Assembly: GCF_009708005.2 (NCBI RefSeq)
Contig: NZ_CP052757.1
Span: 372,001-436,000, forward strand
Reading direction: 5' to 3'
Length of the DNA: 64,000 bases
Origin: Cellulosimicrobium protaetiae
GTDB taxonomy: Bacteria > Actinomycetota > Actinomycetes > Actinomycetales > Cellulomonadaceae
Positions 6,440-17,399 of the stretch are shown piece by piece (the first letter of the stretch is position 1; every line of letters starts with the position of its first letter). Below the pieces are notes generated by a model. It was not told the origin of the DNA, searched no databases, and saw only the letters and a list, made by a program, of their open reading frames with translations. Both the position numbers and the translations under genes were made by a program.

Positions 6440-8533
6440 ATGATTCGCAGCACGAACCACCCCGCGACGCGGCGACACCGCGCCCGGGTCGCGACGGCCA
6501 CGGCGGTCGCTCTCACGCTCGTCGCGGGCACCGCGTCGTCGGCCCTCGCCCACGGCACGCCCCCACCCCCGACCCCCGCCGTGGTGACACGGGCCGCCGT
6601 CGACCCGTCGCTCGTCGAGGGGCGCGGCGCAGCGGTCCCGTTCCTCGAGCAGGAGGCGGAGAACGCCGTGACGACCGGCACGGTCATCGGCCCGGGGCGC
6701 GACGCGTACACCATCGAGGCCGAGGCCTCGGGTCGTTCGGCCGTCCGCCTCGAGCCCGGGCAGAACGTCGAGTTCACGCTCCCCGCGGACGCGAACGCGA
6801 TCACGGTCCGGTACGCGATCCCCGACGCGCCCGCGGGCGGCGGCATCACGTCACCGCTCGACGTGTCGGTGCTGCGCGGCGGCAAGAAGGTCGGCCTCGA
6901 CCGGCGCATGACGCTGACGTCCGAGTACTCCTACCTGTACAACCAGTACCCGTTCACGAACGACCCGACGGCCGACCTGCTCCAGCCCGGCTGGTGGGTC
7001 ACCGAGTGCGCGTGCGTCCCCGCGGAGACGACGCCGGCCCCGACGTTCGAGAAGCCGTTCCGGCCCATGAAGTTCTACGACGAGCAGCGCCTGCTGCTGG
7101 GCCAGACGTACAGGAAGGGCGACGTCGTCCGCCTCGCGGTGCCCACGCGCGGCGCCGCGGAGTGGACCGTCGTCGACCTGCTCGACTCGGAGAAGGTCGC
7201 GCCGCCCAAGATCCGGCTGCTCGCGGCGAACGCGCTGCTGTTCGGGGCCGACCCGACCGGCCGCCGCGACTCCGCCGACGCGCTCGACAGGGCGATCGCG
7301 TTCGCCAAGAAGCACCGCCTCGAGGTGTACGTCCCGCCAGGCGTCTACCAGGTGAACCGGCACGTCCTCGTCGACGGCGTGACCATCCAGGGTGCCGGCA
7401 GCTGGTACACGATCTTCAAGGGCACGGAGGTCGCGCTCGACACGCCGGCCCCGGACGGCTCGGTGCACACCGGCGTCGGGTTCTACGGGAAGTACTCGGA
7501 CGAGGGTGGCAGCAAGAACGTCCACCTGCGCGACTTCGCGATCGTCGGGGACGTGCGCGAGCGCATCGACACCGACCAGGTCAACGGCGTCGGCGGTGCG
7601 CTCAGCGACTCGTCGATCTCCGGTCTGTACCTCCAGCACACCAAGGTCGGCCTGTGGTTCGACGGTCCGATGAACAACCTGAGGGTCGAGAACAACGTGA
7701 TCGTCGACCAGATCGCCGACGCGCTGAACTTCCACGGGGGCGTGACGGACTCGGTCGTGCGGAACAACTTCGTCCGGAGCACGGGCGACGACGGCCTCGC
7801 CATGTGGTCCGAGAAGCTCCAGAACACCGGCAACGTGTTCGAGCGGAACACGATCCAGTCCAACACCCTCGCCAACGGCATCGCGATCTACGGCGGCACG
7901 GACAACACCGTCCGCGCGAACCTCGTCGCCGACCCCGTGCGCGAGGGCAGCGGGCTGCACGTCGGGTCGCGGTTCGGGGCGGAGCCGTTCGCGGGCTACC
8001 TCGACCTCACCGACAACACGGCCGTCCGGGCGGGCACGTACGAGCTCAACTGGAACGTCGGGCTCGGCGCGATCTGGTTCTACGCGCTCGACCGCGACAT
8101 CGACGCCGACGTCCGCGTCACCGGCGACCACTACCTCGACAGCACGTACAACGCGATCATGCTCGTGTCCGACTGGGGCGTGAAGGACCAGGTCGCGATC
8201 GAGGGCGTCGCGTTCAAGGACGTGCGGGTCGACGGCACCGGGACGTCCGTCGTGAGCGCGCGCGTGCGCGGCGAAGCGTCGTTCGAGAACGTCGACGCGC
8301 GCAACGTCGGCTGGGCGGGCGTGAACAACTGCGGCGCGTTCAACTTCCCCGACGGCGGCACCGAGTTCACGCTCACCGACCTCGGCGGCAACGACGGCAC
8401 GTCGCTCAGCCCGTGGGAGCCGGGCACCGTGAACTGGCTCGGCCGGTTCGCCCCCAACGCACCGAGCTGCAACGACCGCCCGCCGGTCGTCGCTCCCCCG
8501 GCCCCGTCCCCCTGGGTCCAGCCGGTCGGCTGA
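6440..8533 (+). CDS. Secreted beta-helix glycosidase, GH87-like (mycodextranase/alpha-1,3-glucanase type)
   Basis: A 697-residue secreted enzyme. Residues 1-38 are a signal peptide with an Arg-rich start, a hydrophobic core (VAVALTLVAG) and an ALA-H cleavage site. Residues about 75-200 form a carbohydrate-binding beta-sandwich (RLEPGQNVEFTLP). From about residue 260 the chain is a right-handed beta-helix (FGADPTGRRDSADALDRAI, VYVPPGVYQVN, then repeated RVENNVIVDQ-type turns). Acidic residues in STGDDGLAMWSE are likely catalytic by analogy with pectate-lyase-fold hydrolases. Similar actinobacterial proteins are often annotated mycodextranase or alpha-1,3-glucanase, which attack fungal wall glucans; that substrate is inferred. 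ATG 6440 gives a clean signal peptide; an upstream GTG at 6395 is less likely. The gene appears to be monocistronic. Confidence 0.75.
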   Translation: MIRSTNHPATRRHRARVATATAVALTLVAGTASSALAHGTPPPPTPAVVTRAAVDPSLVEGRGAAVPFLEQEAENAVTTGTVIGPGRDAYTIEAEASGRSAVRLEPGQNVEFTLPADANAITVRYAIPDAPAGGGITSPLDVSVLRGGKKVGLDRRMTLTSEYSYLYNQYPFTNDPTADLLQPGWWVTECACVPAETTPAPTFEKPFRPMKFYDEQRLLLGQTYRKGDVVRLAVPTRGAAEWTVVDLLDSEKVAPPKIRLLAANALLFGADPTGRRDSADALDRAIAFAKKHRLEVYVPPGVYQVNRHVLVDGVTIQGAGSWYTIFKGTEVALDTPAPDGSVHTGVGFYGKYSDEGGSKNVHLRDFAIVGDVRERIDTDQVNGVGGALSDSSISGLYLQHTKVGLWFDGPMNNLRVENNVIVDQIADALNFHGGVTDSVVRNNFVRSTGDDGLAMWSEKLQNTGNVFERNTIQSNTLANGIAIYGGTDNTVRANLVADPVREGSGLHVGSRFGAEPFAGYLDLTDNTAVRAGTYELNWNVGLGAIWFYALDRDIDADVRVTGDHYLDSTYNAIMLVSDWGVKDQVAIEGVAFKDVRVDGTGTSVVSARVRGEASFENVDARNVGWAGVNNCGAFNFPDGGTEFTLTDLGGNDGTSLSPWEPGTVNWLGRFAPNAPSCNDRPPVVAPPAPSPWVQPVG

Positions 8534-8545
8534 CCCCACCCCCGC

Positions 8546-8603
8546 TGAGTGCATGAAATAGTCGCGGTCGAATCGATTCTGCCGCGACTATTTCATGCAC
8601 TCA
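8546..8603. repeat. Palindromic TGCATGAAATAGTCGCG element, copy 1
   Basis: Arms 8546-8567 and 8582-8603 are perfect 22-bp inverted repeats. The 14-base centre holds a further palindrome, GAATCGATTC (8570-8579), so almost the whole element can pair. It begins 12 bases after the glycosidase stop and ends 28 bases before the next gene, in the same orientation. The arms match copies at 33826-33890 and 47992-48050. The arms are AT-richer than the surrounding DNA. It could act as a terminator for the glycosidase gene. Confidence 0.85.
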
Positions 8604-8631
8604 CGGGTGGGGGGGCGGGTAGGGTCGGCCG

Positions 8632-9216
8632 GTGCTGCTTCTCGGACCGGACGACGACGTCGTCGCGCGCCTCGGGCGGGTGCCGCGGCGGATCGCGGTG
8701 GCCGGAGTGTCCGGCGCGGGGAAGACGACGCTCGCGCGGAGCCTCGGCGCGCGGCTGGGGATCCCGTACACCGAGCTCGACGCGCTCCACCACGGGCCCG
8801 CGTGGACGCCGCGGCCCGCGTTCCTCGACGACGTCCGCACGCTCGTCGCGCAAGACGCGTTCGTCACGGAGTGGCAGTACACGACCGCGCGACCGCTCGT
8901 CCTCGCGCGAGCCGAGGTGCTGGTCTGGCTCGACCTGCCCACCCGTGTGACGATGCGGCAGGTCGTGACCCGCACGGTGCGCCGGTCGGTGCGGCGCGAG
9001 GTGCTGTGGAACGGCAACGTCGAGCCGCCGCTGTGGCGCACCTGGTACAAGGCACCGGATGAGAACATCGTCCGGTGGGCCTGGTCGACGCGCCACCAGT
9101 ACCGCGACCTGCCCGCGGTGGTCGCGCGCGACGCACCGGACGTCGTCGTGGTGCGGCTCCGCACGCGACGGGAGTCGGCCCAGTGGCTCGCGGGGCTGCC
9201 GGCCGACGCCCGCTGA
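8632..9216 (+). CDS. P-loop kinase of the adenylate-kinase-like (FlaR/topology-modulation) type
   Basis: A 194-residue nucleotide-binding protein. The P-loop is VAGVSGAGKTTLARSL near residues 22-37. The stretches GIPYTELDALHHGPAWTP and DAFVTEWQY are typical of the small AAA_17 kinases often labelled topology modulation protein or adenylate kinase-like. An arginine-rich lid (RTVRRSVRREVLWNGN) follows. The substrate is unknown. GTG 8632 lies 6 bases after TAGGGT (8620-8625), so the message is probably leaderless; there is no Shine-Dalgarno site. Confidence 0.8.
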   Translation: MLLLGPDDDVVARLGRVPRRIAVAGVSGAGKTTLARSLGARLGIPYTELDALHHGPAWTPRPAFLDDVRTLVAQDAFVTEWQYTTARPLVLARAEVLVWLDLPTRVTMRQVVTRTVRRSVRREVLWNGNVEPPLWRTWYKAPDENIVRWAWSTRHQYRDLPAVVARDAPDVVVVRLRTRRESAQWLAGLPADAR

Positions 9217-9251
9217 GGCGACCACCAGACCGGCCGAGGTCGCACATCAAC

Positions 9252-9320
9252 GTCAGCGGCATGATCAGCCCGGCAATGTCAGCCCAGCAAACGTCAGACC
9301 GGCACCGTCAGACCGGCGTC
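9252..9320. repeat. Degenerate 14-15 bp tandem repeat
   Basis: Five imperfect units of the type GTCAG(A/C)CCGGCA follow one another between the kinase and Nudix genes, with a further GTCAGACCG at 9349. The units vary too much for a CRISPR array and lack spacers. This is low-complexity intergenic DNA of unknown role. Confidence 0.5.
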
Positions 9321-9349
9321 GTGTCGGCAGGCAGCGTCGGACGCCCCCG

Positions 9350-9778
9350 TCAGACCGCCTCGGGCGCGACCTGACGCGTCAGCTCCTCGACGATCCGCAC
9401 GTCGGCGTCGAGCCAGGGCACCGAAAGCCAGCTGCCGGCGTCGAGCCAGGTCAGCTCGTCGTGCTCCACGAGCGGCTGCGGCTCCCCCGCGGTGATGCGG
9501 GCGAACCACAGGCGCATGACGTGGCGGTCCGTGATGATCCACGCCCCGTGGTCGGGGCCTACGATCTCGTCGCCGAGCTCGACCTCGACGCCGAGCTCCT
9601 CGCGCAGCTCGCGGTGCAGCGCCTCGGTCGGGGTCTCCCCGGGGTCGACCTTGCCCCCGGGGAACTCCCAGCGGCCTGCGAGGTGCGACGGTCGTGACCG
9701 GCGCGCGCTGAGCAGGAGCCGCGGAGCGACGAGATCGTCGACGATCGCCGCGGCCACCACCAGTCTGCGCAGAGTCAT
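9350..9778 (-). CDS. Nudix hydrolase, MutT-like 8-oxo-dGTP diphosphatase family
   Basis: A 142-residue protein with a complete Nudix box at residues 42-64 ([20 protein letters not shown] plus LGV), preceded by GRWEFPGG, which is typical of MutT and NudG enzymes. Such enzymes hydrolyse oxidised or unwanted nucleoside triphosphates to monophosphates, which limits mutation. The Glu residues of REL-REEL coordinate Mg2+. ATG 9778 follows GACACT (9785-9790) by 6 bases, so the transcript is likely leaderless. The neighbours are unrelated. Another pyrimidine-nucleotide substrate is possible. Confidence 0.88.
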   Translation of the reverse strand: MTLRRLVVAAAIVDDLVAPRLLLSARRSRPSHLAGRWEFPGGKVDPGETPTEALHRELREELGVEVELGDEIVGPDHGAWIITDRHVMRLWFARITAGEPQPLVEHDELTWLDAGSWLSVPWLDADVRIVEELTRQVAPEAV

Positions 9779-9858
9779 ACGCGGAGTGTCGCACGACGCT
9801 GTGTCGTGCGGGTGACGCGGTCACGCCGACGGCGCGACCGGGCCGCCCCGCCGTTCGA

Positions 9859-10113
9859 TCAGCGCAGGCCGGCGGCCCGCGCCCAGGCCACGGCCTCGGC
9901 GCGCGTCGAGACGCCGAGCTTGCGGTAGAGGCTGCGGACCTGCGACTTGACCGTGTTGCGCGTGACGAAGAGCTTGGTGGCGATCTGCTCGAGCGTGACG
10001 TCCTCAGACAGGTTGGACAGGACGACCCGCTCACGGCGGGTCAGCGGGGCGATCGGCGCGGCGATCAGCTCCGACGGGGCCGCCATGGGGCGGACCAGCT
10101 CGATGGTGCTCAT
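9859..10113 (-). CDS. Solo LuxR-type helix-turn-helix regulator
   Basis: An 84-residue protein made almost only of a GerE/LuxR DNA-binding domain: LTRRERVVLSNL, EQIATKLFVTRNTVKSQV and RSLYRKLGVSTRAEAVAWA. There is no receiver or ligand-binding domain. ATG 10113 is chosen over an upstream in-frame ATG (10140) because GGAGG precedes it at normal spacing. Solo LuxR proteins may act constitutively or with a partner; the target is unknown. The 285-base gap upstream (10114-10398) is comparatively AT-rich in its left half and carries a large hairpin at its right end. Confidence 0.8.
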   Translation of the reverse strand: MSTIELVRPMAAPSELIAAPIAPLTRRERVVLSNLSEDVTLEQIATKLFVTRNTVKSQVRSLYRKLGVSTRAEAVAWARAAGLR

Positions 10114-10307
10114 GTTCTCCTCCAGATGCTCTCCGGTCACGTCATCCCCACGTGGCGAGTTCCGGTGTGTTGCTACAAGAAGAGATGGGCGAAGGTCCCG
10201 TTCATGACGCGACTTTTCACCCCGGACTTTCGCGAGAGGTCCCGCAGCCCGTGCGCATCATCGACTTCTGTGCATCAGTGCAGGTAGGGGCGCCTTTCGT
10301 GGCACAC

Positions 10308-10365
10308 GGAACCGGCGCCGGAGAGGCCCGAGCACGGGCTCGGGACGCCCTCTGACGCCGGTTCC
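10308..10365 (-). terminator. Two-tier hairpin downstream of gcvH
   Basis: The outer arms GGAACCGGCG (10308-10317) and CGCCGGTTCC (10356-10365) are perfectly complementary. Inside them CCCGAGC (10327-10333) pairs with GCTCGGG (10338-10344) around a 4-base loop. The structure lies 34 bases beyond the gcvH stop in the direction of transcription, the expected place for the terminator of the gcvPTH operon. Confidence 0.7.
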
Positions 10366-10398
10366 AGGGTGTGATCTACGTCACACTTTACCGGGAGA

Positions 10399-10776
10399 TC
10401 AGTTCCCGACGTGCGCCGCGTACTGGTCCGGGGTGAGCAGGTCACCGGTCTCCTGGACGTCGACCTTGAACAGCCAGCCGTCGGTGTACGGGTCCGAGTT
10501 GACGACCGCCGGGTCGTCGATCGCGGCCTGGTTCACCTCGACGACGGTCCCCGTGACGGGCGAGAACAGCTCCGACACGGACTTGGTGGACTCCACCTCG
10601 CCGATGACGCTCCCCGCCGTCACCTCGGCACCTACCTCCGGCAGCTCCAGGTAGACGATGTCGCCGAGGGCCTCGGCAGCGGTCGCGGTGATGCCGATGA
10701 CGGCCGGGTTCGAGCCGTCGATCCACTCGTGCTCCGCCGTGTACTGCAGGTGGGCCGGGAACTGGGCCTCGGTCAT
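10399..10776 (-). CDS. gcvH: Glycine cleavage system H protein
   Basis: A 125-residue lipoyl carrier. Lys65 in VESTKSVSEL is the lipoylated residue, and TAEHEWI near the start and the DGWLFKV stretch are family hallmarks. The protein shuttles the aminomethyl group from the P protein to the T protein and is reoxidised by an L protein (lipoamide dehydrogenase). It is the last gene of gcvP-gcvT-gcvH, 38 bases after gcvT, with a GGAG site before its ATG. No lpd gene is in the operon. Confidence 0.97.
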   Translation of the reverse strand: MTEAQFPAHLQYTAEHEWIDGSNPAVIGITATAAEALGDIVYLELPEVGAEVTAGSVIGEVESTKSVSELFSPVTGTVVEVNQAAIDDPAVVNSDPYTDGWLFKVDVQETGDLLTPDQYAAHVGN

Positions 10777-10814
10777 GGGGTTCTCCTTCGAGATGTTCGG
10801 GACGAGGGGGCGGG

Positions 10815-12046
10815 TCAGGACTGCTGAGGACGACGGTAGAACGGGAGCGGTACGACCACCACGGGCTCGGCCCGGCCGCGCACGTCGACGGCGAGCTCCG
10901 TGCCCTCGGCGGAGAGCTCCGGCGTCACGTAGGCCATCGCGATCGGGTGGCCCAGCGTGGGCGAGGGCGCCCCCGACGTCACGGTGCCGATGCGACGCGC
11001 GGACTCCCCCACCGCTCCCCCGGGCTCACCGTCGGGGATCACGACGGCGTACCCCGCCCGGGCAGGTCGACGGCCCAGGCCCTTCAGCCCGACGAGCACG
11101 CGTGCGGGAGCCGACGCCCGACGCGCGGCGAGCGCGGCCCGGCCGACGAACTCGAGCGGCGCGCCGTCGTCGTCCGTCTTGTCGAGCTTCACCACGCGAC
11201 CGAGACCCGCCTCGTACGGCGTGGTCGTGGTGTCGAGCTCGTGCCCGTAGAGCGGCATGCCCGCCTCGAGACGCAGCGAGTCGCGCGCGGACAGGCCCGC
11301 CGGCACGAGGCCGAGCGGCGCACCCGCCGCGAGCACCGTGCGCCACAGGTCGGCGGCGCGGCCCGCGGGGACGAACAGCTCGAAGCCGTCCTCCCCCGTG
11401 TAGCCCGTGCGCGCGACGAGCGCGTCGACCGGCCCGGCGTCGGTGCGCAGCACGAGGGGGACCGCGGCGTAGTACTTGAGGTCGCGCACCGCCTGCGCCG
11501 CGGCGACGTCGGCCGCGTCGGTCAGACCCGCGACGATCTGCTCCGCGCGCGGACCCTGGACCGCGACGAGCGCGGTCGCGGCACCCTGGTCCGTGACGGT
11601 GGCGTCGAAGCCCGCGGCGCGGGTCACGAGCTCGCGCGCGACCAGCTCCGCGTTCCCCGCGTTCGCGACGACGAGGAAGCGCTCCTCCCCCAGGCGGTAC
11701 ACGACGAGGTCGTCCAGGACCGCACCGTCCTCCTGGCAGATCATCGTGTAGCGCGCCCGCCCCGGCGTGACCGCCGTGAGGTTGCCGACGAGCGCGTGGT
11801 CCAGCGCGGCCGCCGCCTGCGGCCCCGCGACCTCGATCTCGCCCATGTGCGACAGGTCGAACAGGCCCGCGGCCTCCCTGACCGCGCGGTGCTCCGCGAG
11901 GTCCGACGTGTAGCGCAGCGCCATCAGCCACCCGCCGAAGCTCGTGAGGTTCGCGCCCAGCGCGACGTGCTCGTCGTGCAGCGGGCTGTGCCGGTCGGTC
12001 TGCCCGTCCGTCGGCGCGTCGGTCGGCTGGTCGGTCGGCTGGTCGG

Positions 12047-12050
<4 letters not shown>
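10815..12050 (-). CDS. gcvT: Aminomethyltransferase, glycine cleavage T protein
   Basis: A 411-residue enzyme that moves the methylene group from the H-protein arm to tetrahydrofolate, releasing ammonia. Family motifs include [46 protein letters not shown] and [26 protein letters not shown]. The N-terminus has a short [10 protein letters not shown] tract before the conserved fold. The ATG overlaps the gcvP stop by 4 bases (ATGA, 12047-12050), so the two are translationally coupled. Control is by the glycine riboswitch upstream of gcvP. Confidence 0.97.
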
Positions 12051-14989
<2,939 letters not shown>

Positions 14990-15030
14990 GAGGGACTCCC
15001 GGTGGAGGGGACGACGGCGGGTCCCTCCCC

Positions 15031-15272
15031 GCTCTGTCATCGGACGCACGCGTCGACCTGAGAGTTTTGCCGGTCCGCCGTGCCGCGAGGGCCGGGGCGC
15101 GCCGACTTGCACCGTCGGTGGGCCGAGGCCGCCGGAGATCCGACGAGCGCACGGCCGCTTTCCAGAGTTGCCTCACCTCGACGGTACGGGGGCCTGAGAG
15201 ATTCCCGGGGAGGAGTTGCTCCTTCGGCGCCGGCACCAGGTCCGCCGGACCGTGGCGCCGAGCTCTCCCGTC
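15031..15272 (-). promoter_or_regulatory. Tandem glycine riboswitch
   Basis: Read on the minus strand, the leader holds two glycine aptamers in series. The first opens with GGGAGAG (15269-15263), then GGCGCCGAAGGAGCAA, CTCTCAGGC and CTCTGGAAAGC. The second has GGTGCAAGTCGGC, AAAACTCTCAGGT and GACAGAG (15038-15032). These match the conserved cores of the known riboswitch class. It sits between the promoter (-10 at 15308-15313) and gcvP. Known examples in front of gcv genes switch expression on when glycine is abundant. The downstream expression platform was not resolved. Confidence 0.93.
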
Positions 15273-15307
15273 GTGGTTCGGGCGGCAGTACTGCAGTTGT
15301 GGGCTCG

Positions 15308-15313
15308 ATCATA
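15308..15313 (-). promoter_or_regulatory. -10 element of the gcvPTH promoter
   Basis: TATGAT on the minus strand, 5 of 6 matches to the consensus, placed so that transcription would begin near 15300, about 30 bases before the riboswitch core. A clear -35 element is not visible. Confidence 0.5.
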
Positions 15314-15443
15314 CCGGTCGGGTCGCCGTTCGCGCCGAGGCGTCCGGGCCGCCGTCGTCTCATCCGACGGGTAATAACTACGGACCCCGAACGATCCGCG
15401 CTAGCGTCGCAGCGACGAGGCGACGACGCGACGTGGGGGAGTC

Positions 15444-17399
15444 ATGACGACCGAGGGAACGGTGCAGCAGCCGTCACGGCGGGAGCGGGTCCGGCGCTGG
15501 ACCACGATGTGGGGGCTGCTGCGGCACGCGGGGATCCCGATCGTGGCGGTCGGCCTCATCCTGAGCGTCGTCCTCGCGCTCCTGCCGCTCGTGTCCATCG
15601 TCGCCCTGGGCCGCGTGCTCTTCCTCCTGCCGAGCATGACCGACGGCGCCGCGAGCGCCGGGTGGGGCGACCTCCTCGCCGTGTTCGGCGTCGCGGTCGG
15701 CGCGCTCGTCGTGCAGCAGCTCCTCGCGCCCTTCCAGACCGGGATCGTCGAGACGATCGGGCGGCGGGTCGACCAGCGCTGCATCGACCGGCTCCTCGAC
15801 GCGGCGCTCTCCGACGCCCCGCTCGCGCTCCTGGACGACTCCGAGGTGCTGGACGTCGTCGCCGACGCGCGCGCCGCGTTCGCGCGGCAGAGCATGAGCC
15901 CCGGCGACGCTGCCGGGGCGCTGGTCCCGCTCGTCGGCCGCTACGTGCAGCTCGTCGGCGCGGCCGTGCTCGTCGCGGTCGTCGTCTCGCCCCTCGCCGG
16001 TGCCGTGATCCTCGCGACGGCCCTCGCGATGCGCGCGGGGGTGCGGGGCACGTTCAGCAAGCTCACCCCGATCTGGAAGACCCTGCACCCCCAGCGGCGC
16101 CGGATGTACTACCTGCGGGAGCTCGCGACCACGCCGGGGGTCACCAAGGAGGTCCGACTCCTCGGCATCCTCGGGTGGTTGCGCGACCGCCTGCGTCGCG
16201 AGTCGATGGGCTACCTCGAACCCCAGTGGGCGGTCAACCGCCGGCTCCAGCTCTGGCCCTTCGTGGGCTTCTCGGTGATCGGCCTGGTCGGTGGCGCGAT
16301 CGTCCTGGTCCTGGTCGCGCTCGACGACTCGCTCGACCTCTTCGCGCTCGGGGTCGCGATCCAGGCGGTGCTCATCCCGCTGCGGTTCGGCGTGTACTTC
16401 CCCGAGTGCGACATGCGCACGCAGTTCGGCCTGCTGTCGTTCGACGCGTTGGAGCGGTTCGAGCAGAGACTGCGGTCGGCCACGCCCGAGCGCACGGGCG
16501 AGGACGACGACGCCCCCGTCCCGCGGGGCGTGATCCGGTTCGAGGACGTGTGGTTCCGGTACGCCGACGACGGCGCGTGGGTCCTGCGGGGCCTCGACCT
16601 CGAGCTCGTCCCTGGCACGTCGACGGCGATCGTCGGGCTCAACGGCGCCGGCAAGACGACGACGACCAAGCTCCTCGCGCGCCTGTACGAGCCGACGCGG
16701 GGGCGCATCACGGTCGACGGCGTGGACGTGCGCGACCTGCCGGTCGAGGCGTGGCGACGGCGCCTCGCGCTGATCTTCCAGGACTATGTCCGTCTCGAGC
16801 TCTCCGTCGCCGACAACGTCGGGCTCGGCGCGCCCGGGCTGCGCGACGACGCCGACCGGCTGCGCGAGGCGGTCAGCGCCGCGGGGGCGGACGGCGTCGT
16901 GGACGGCCTCGCCGACGGTCTCGACACCGTGCTCTCGGGCGGGTACGCGGGCGGCCGCGACCTGTCGGGCGGGCAGTGGCAGCGCGTCGCGCTCGCGCGC
17001 GCCCTGCTCGCGGTCTCGGGCGGGGCGGACGTCCTCGTGCTCGACGAGCCGACGGCGCAGCTCGACGTCCGCGCCGAGGCCGAGTTCTTCGAGCGCTTCC
17101 TCGCCCACGGCGCGGTCGCCTCGGTGGCGCGCGAGCGCGCGGTGACGTCCGTCGTCATCTCGCACCGCTTCTCGACCGTCCGCCCGGCCGACCAGATCGT
17201 CGTGATCGCGGAGGGCCGCGTCGTCGAGCAGGGCACCCACGACGAGCTGCTCGCCGCCGACGGCCGCTACGCCGAGCTCTTCGTCCTCCAGGCCCGCCGG
17301 TTCCGCAGCGACTCGCCCGACGACCCGGACCTCGACCCAGACCACGAGCTCGACGCGACCGGCCCCGCGACGGCCCTGACCTCCGGAGGTGCCCGATGA
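15444..17399 (+). CDS. ABC exporter half-transporter, LSGGQWQ type (first of a pair)
   Basis: A 651-residue fusion of a membrane domain (about 1-340, with segments such as IPIVAVGLILSVVLALLPLVSIVAL) and an ATPase domain. Walker A is GLNGAGKT (398-405), the signature is LSGGQWQ (507-513), Walker B ends in VLVLDEPTAQLD and the switch histidine is in VISHRFST. LSGGQWQ signatures are frequent among exporters of peptides and lantibiotic-like compounds, but the substrate is not shown. ATG 15444 has a GGGGGAG site. Its stop overlaps the ATG of the second half (ATGA), implying a heterodimer. There is no peptidase C39 domain. Confidence 0.88.
   Translation: MTTEGTVQQPSRRERVRRWTTMWGLLRHAGIPIVAVGLILSVVLALLPLVSIVALGRVLFLLPSMTDGAASAGWGDLLAVFGVAVGALVVQQLLAPFQTGIVETIGRRVDQRCIDRLLDAALSDAPLALLDDSEVLDVVADARAAFARQSMSPGDAAGALVPLVGRYVQLVGAAVLVAVVVSPLAGAVILATALAMRAGVRGTFSKLTPIWKTLHPQRRRMYYLRELATTPGVTKEVRLLGILGWLRDRLRRESMGYLEPQWAVNRRLQLWPFVGFSVIGLVGGAIVLVLVALDDSLDLFALGVAIQAVLIPLRFGVYFPECDMRTQFGLLSFDALERFEQRLRSATPERTGEDDDAPVPRGVIRFEDVWFRYADDGAWVLRGLDLELVPGTSTAIVGLNGAGKTTTTKLLARLYEPTRGRITVDGVDVRDLPVEAWRRRLALIFQDYVRLELSVADNVGLGAPGLRDDADRLREAVSAAGADGVVDGLADGLDTVLSGGYAGGRDLSGGQWQRVALARALLAVSGGADVLVLDEPTAQLDVRAEAEFFERFLAHGAVASVARERAVTSVVISHRFSTVRPADQIVVIAEGRVVEQGTHDELLAADGRYAELFVLQARRFRSDSPDDPDLDPDHELDATGPATALTSGGAR

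Noticed and set aside
8549-8950. Short frames starting MHEIVA at each palindromic element (also near 33833, 47996 and on the opposite strands)
   Set aside because: ATG-CAT-GAA-ATA-GTC is part of the palindrome arm itself. The frames run into unrelated sequence and differ after the arm, so they are not genes.
9252-9320. Possible CRISPR-like array
   Set aside because: Units are 14-15 bp, degenerate and directly adjacent, with no unique spacers and no cas genes nearby.
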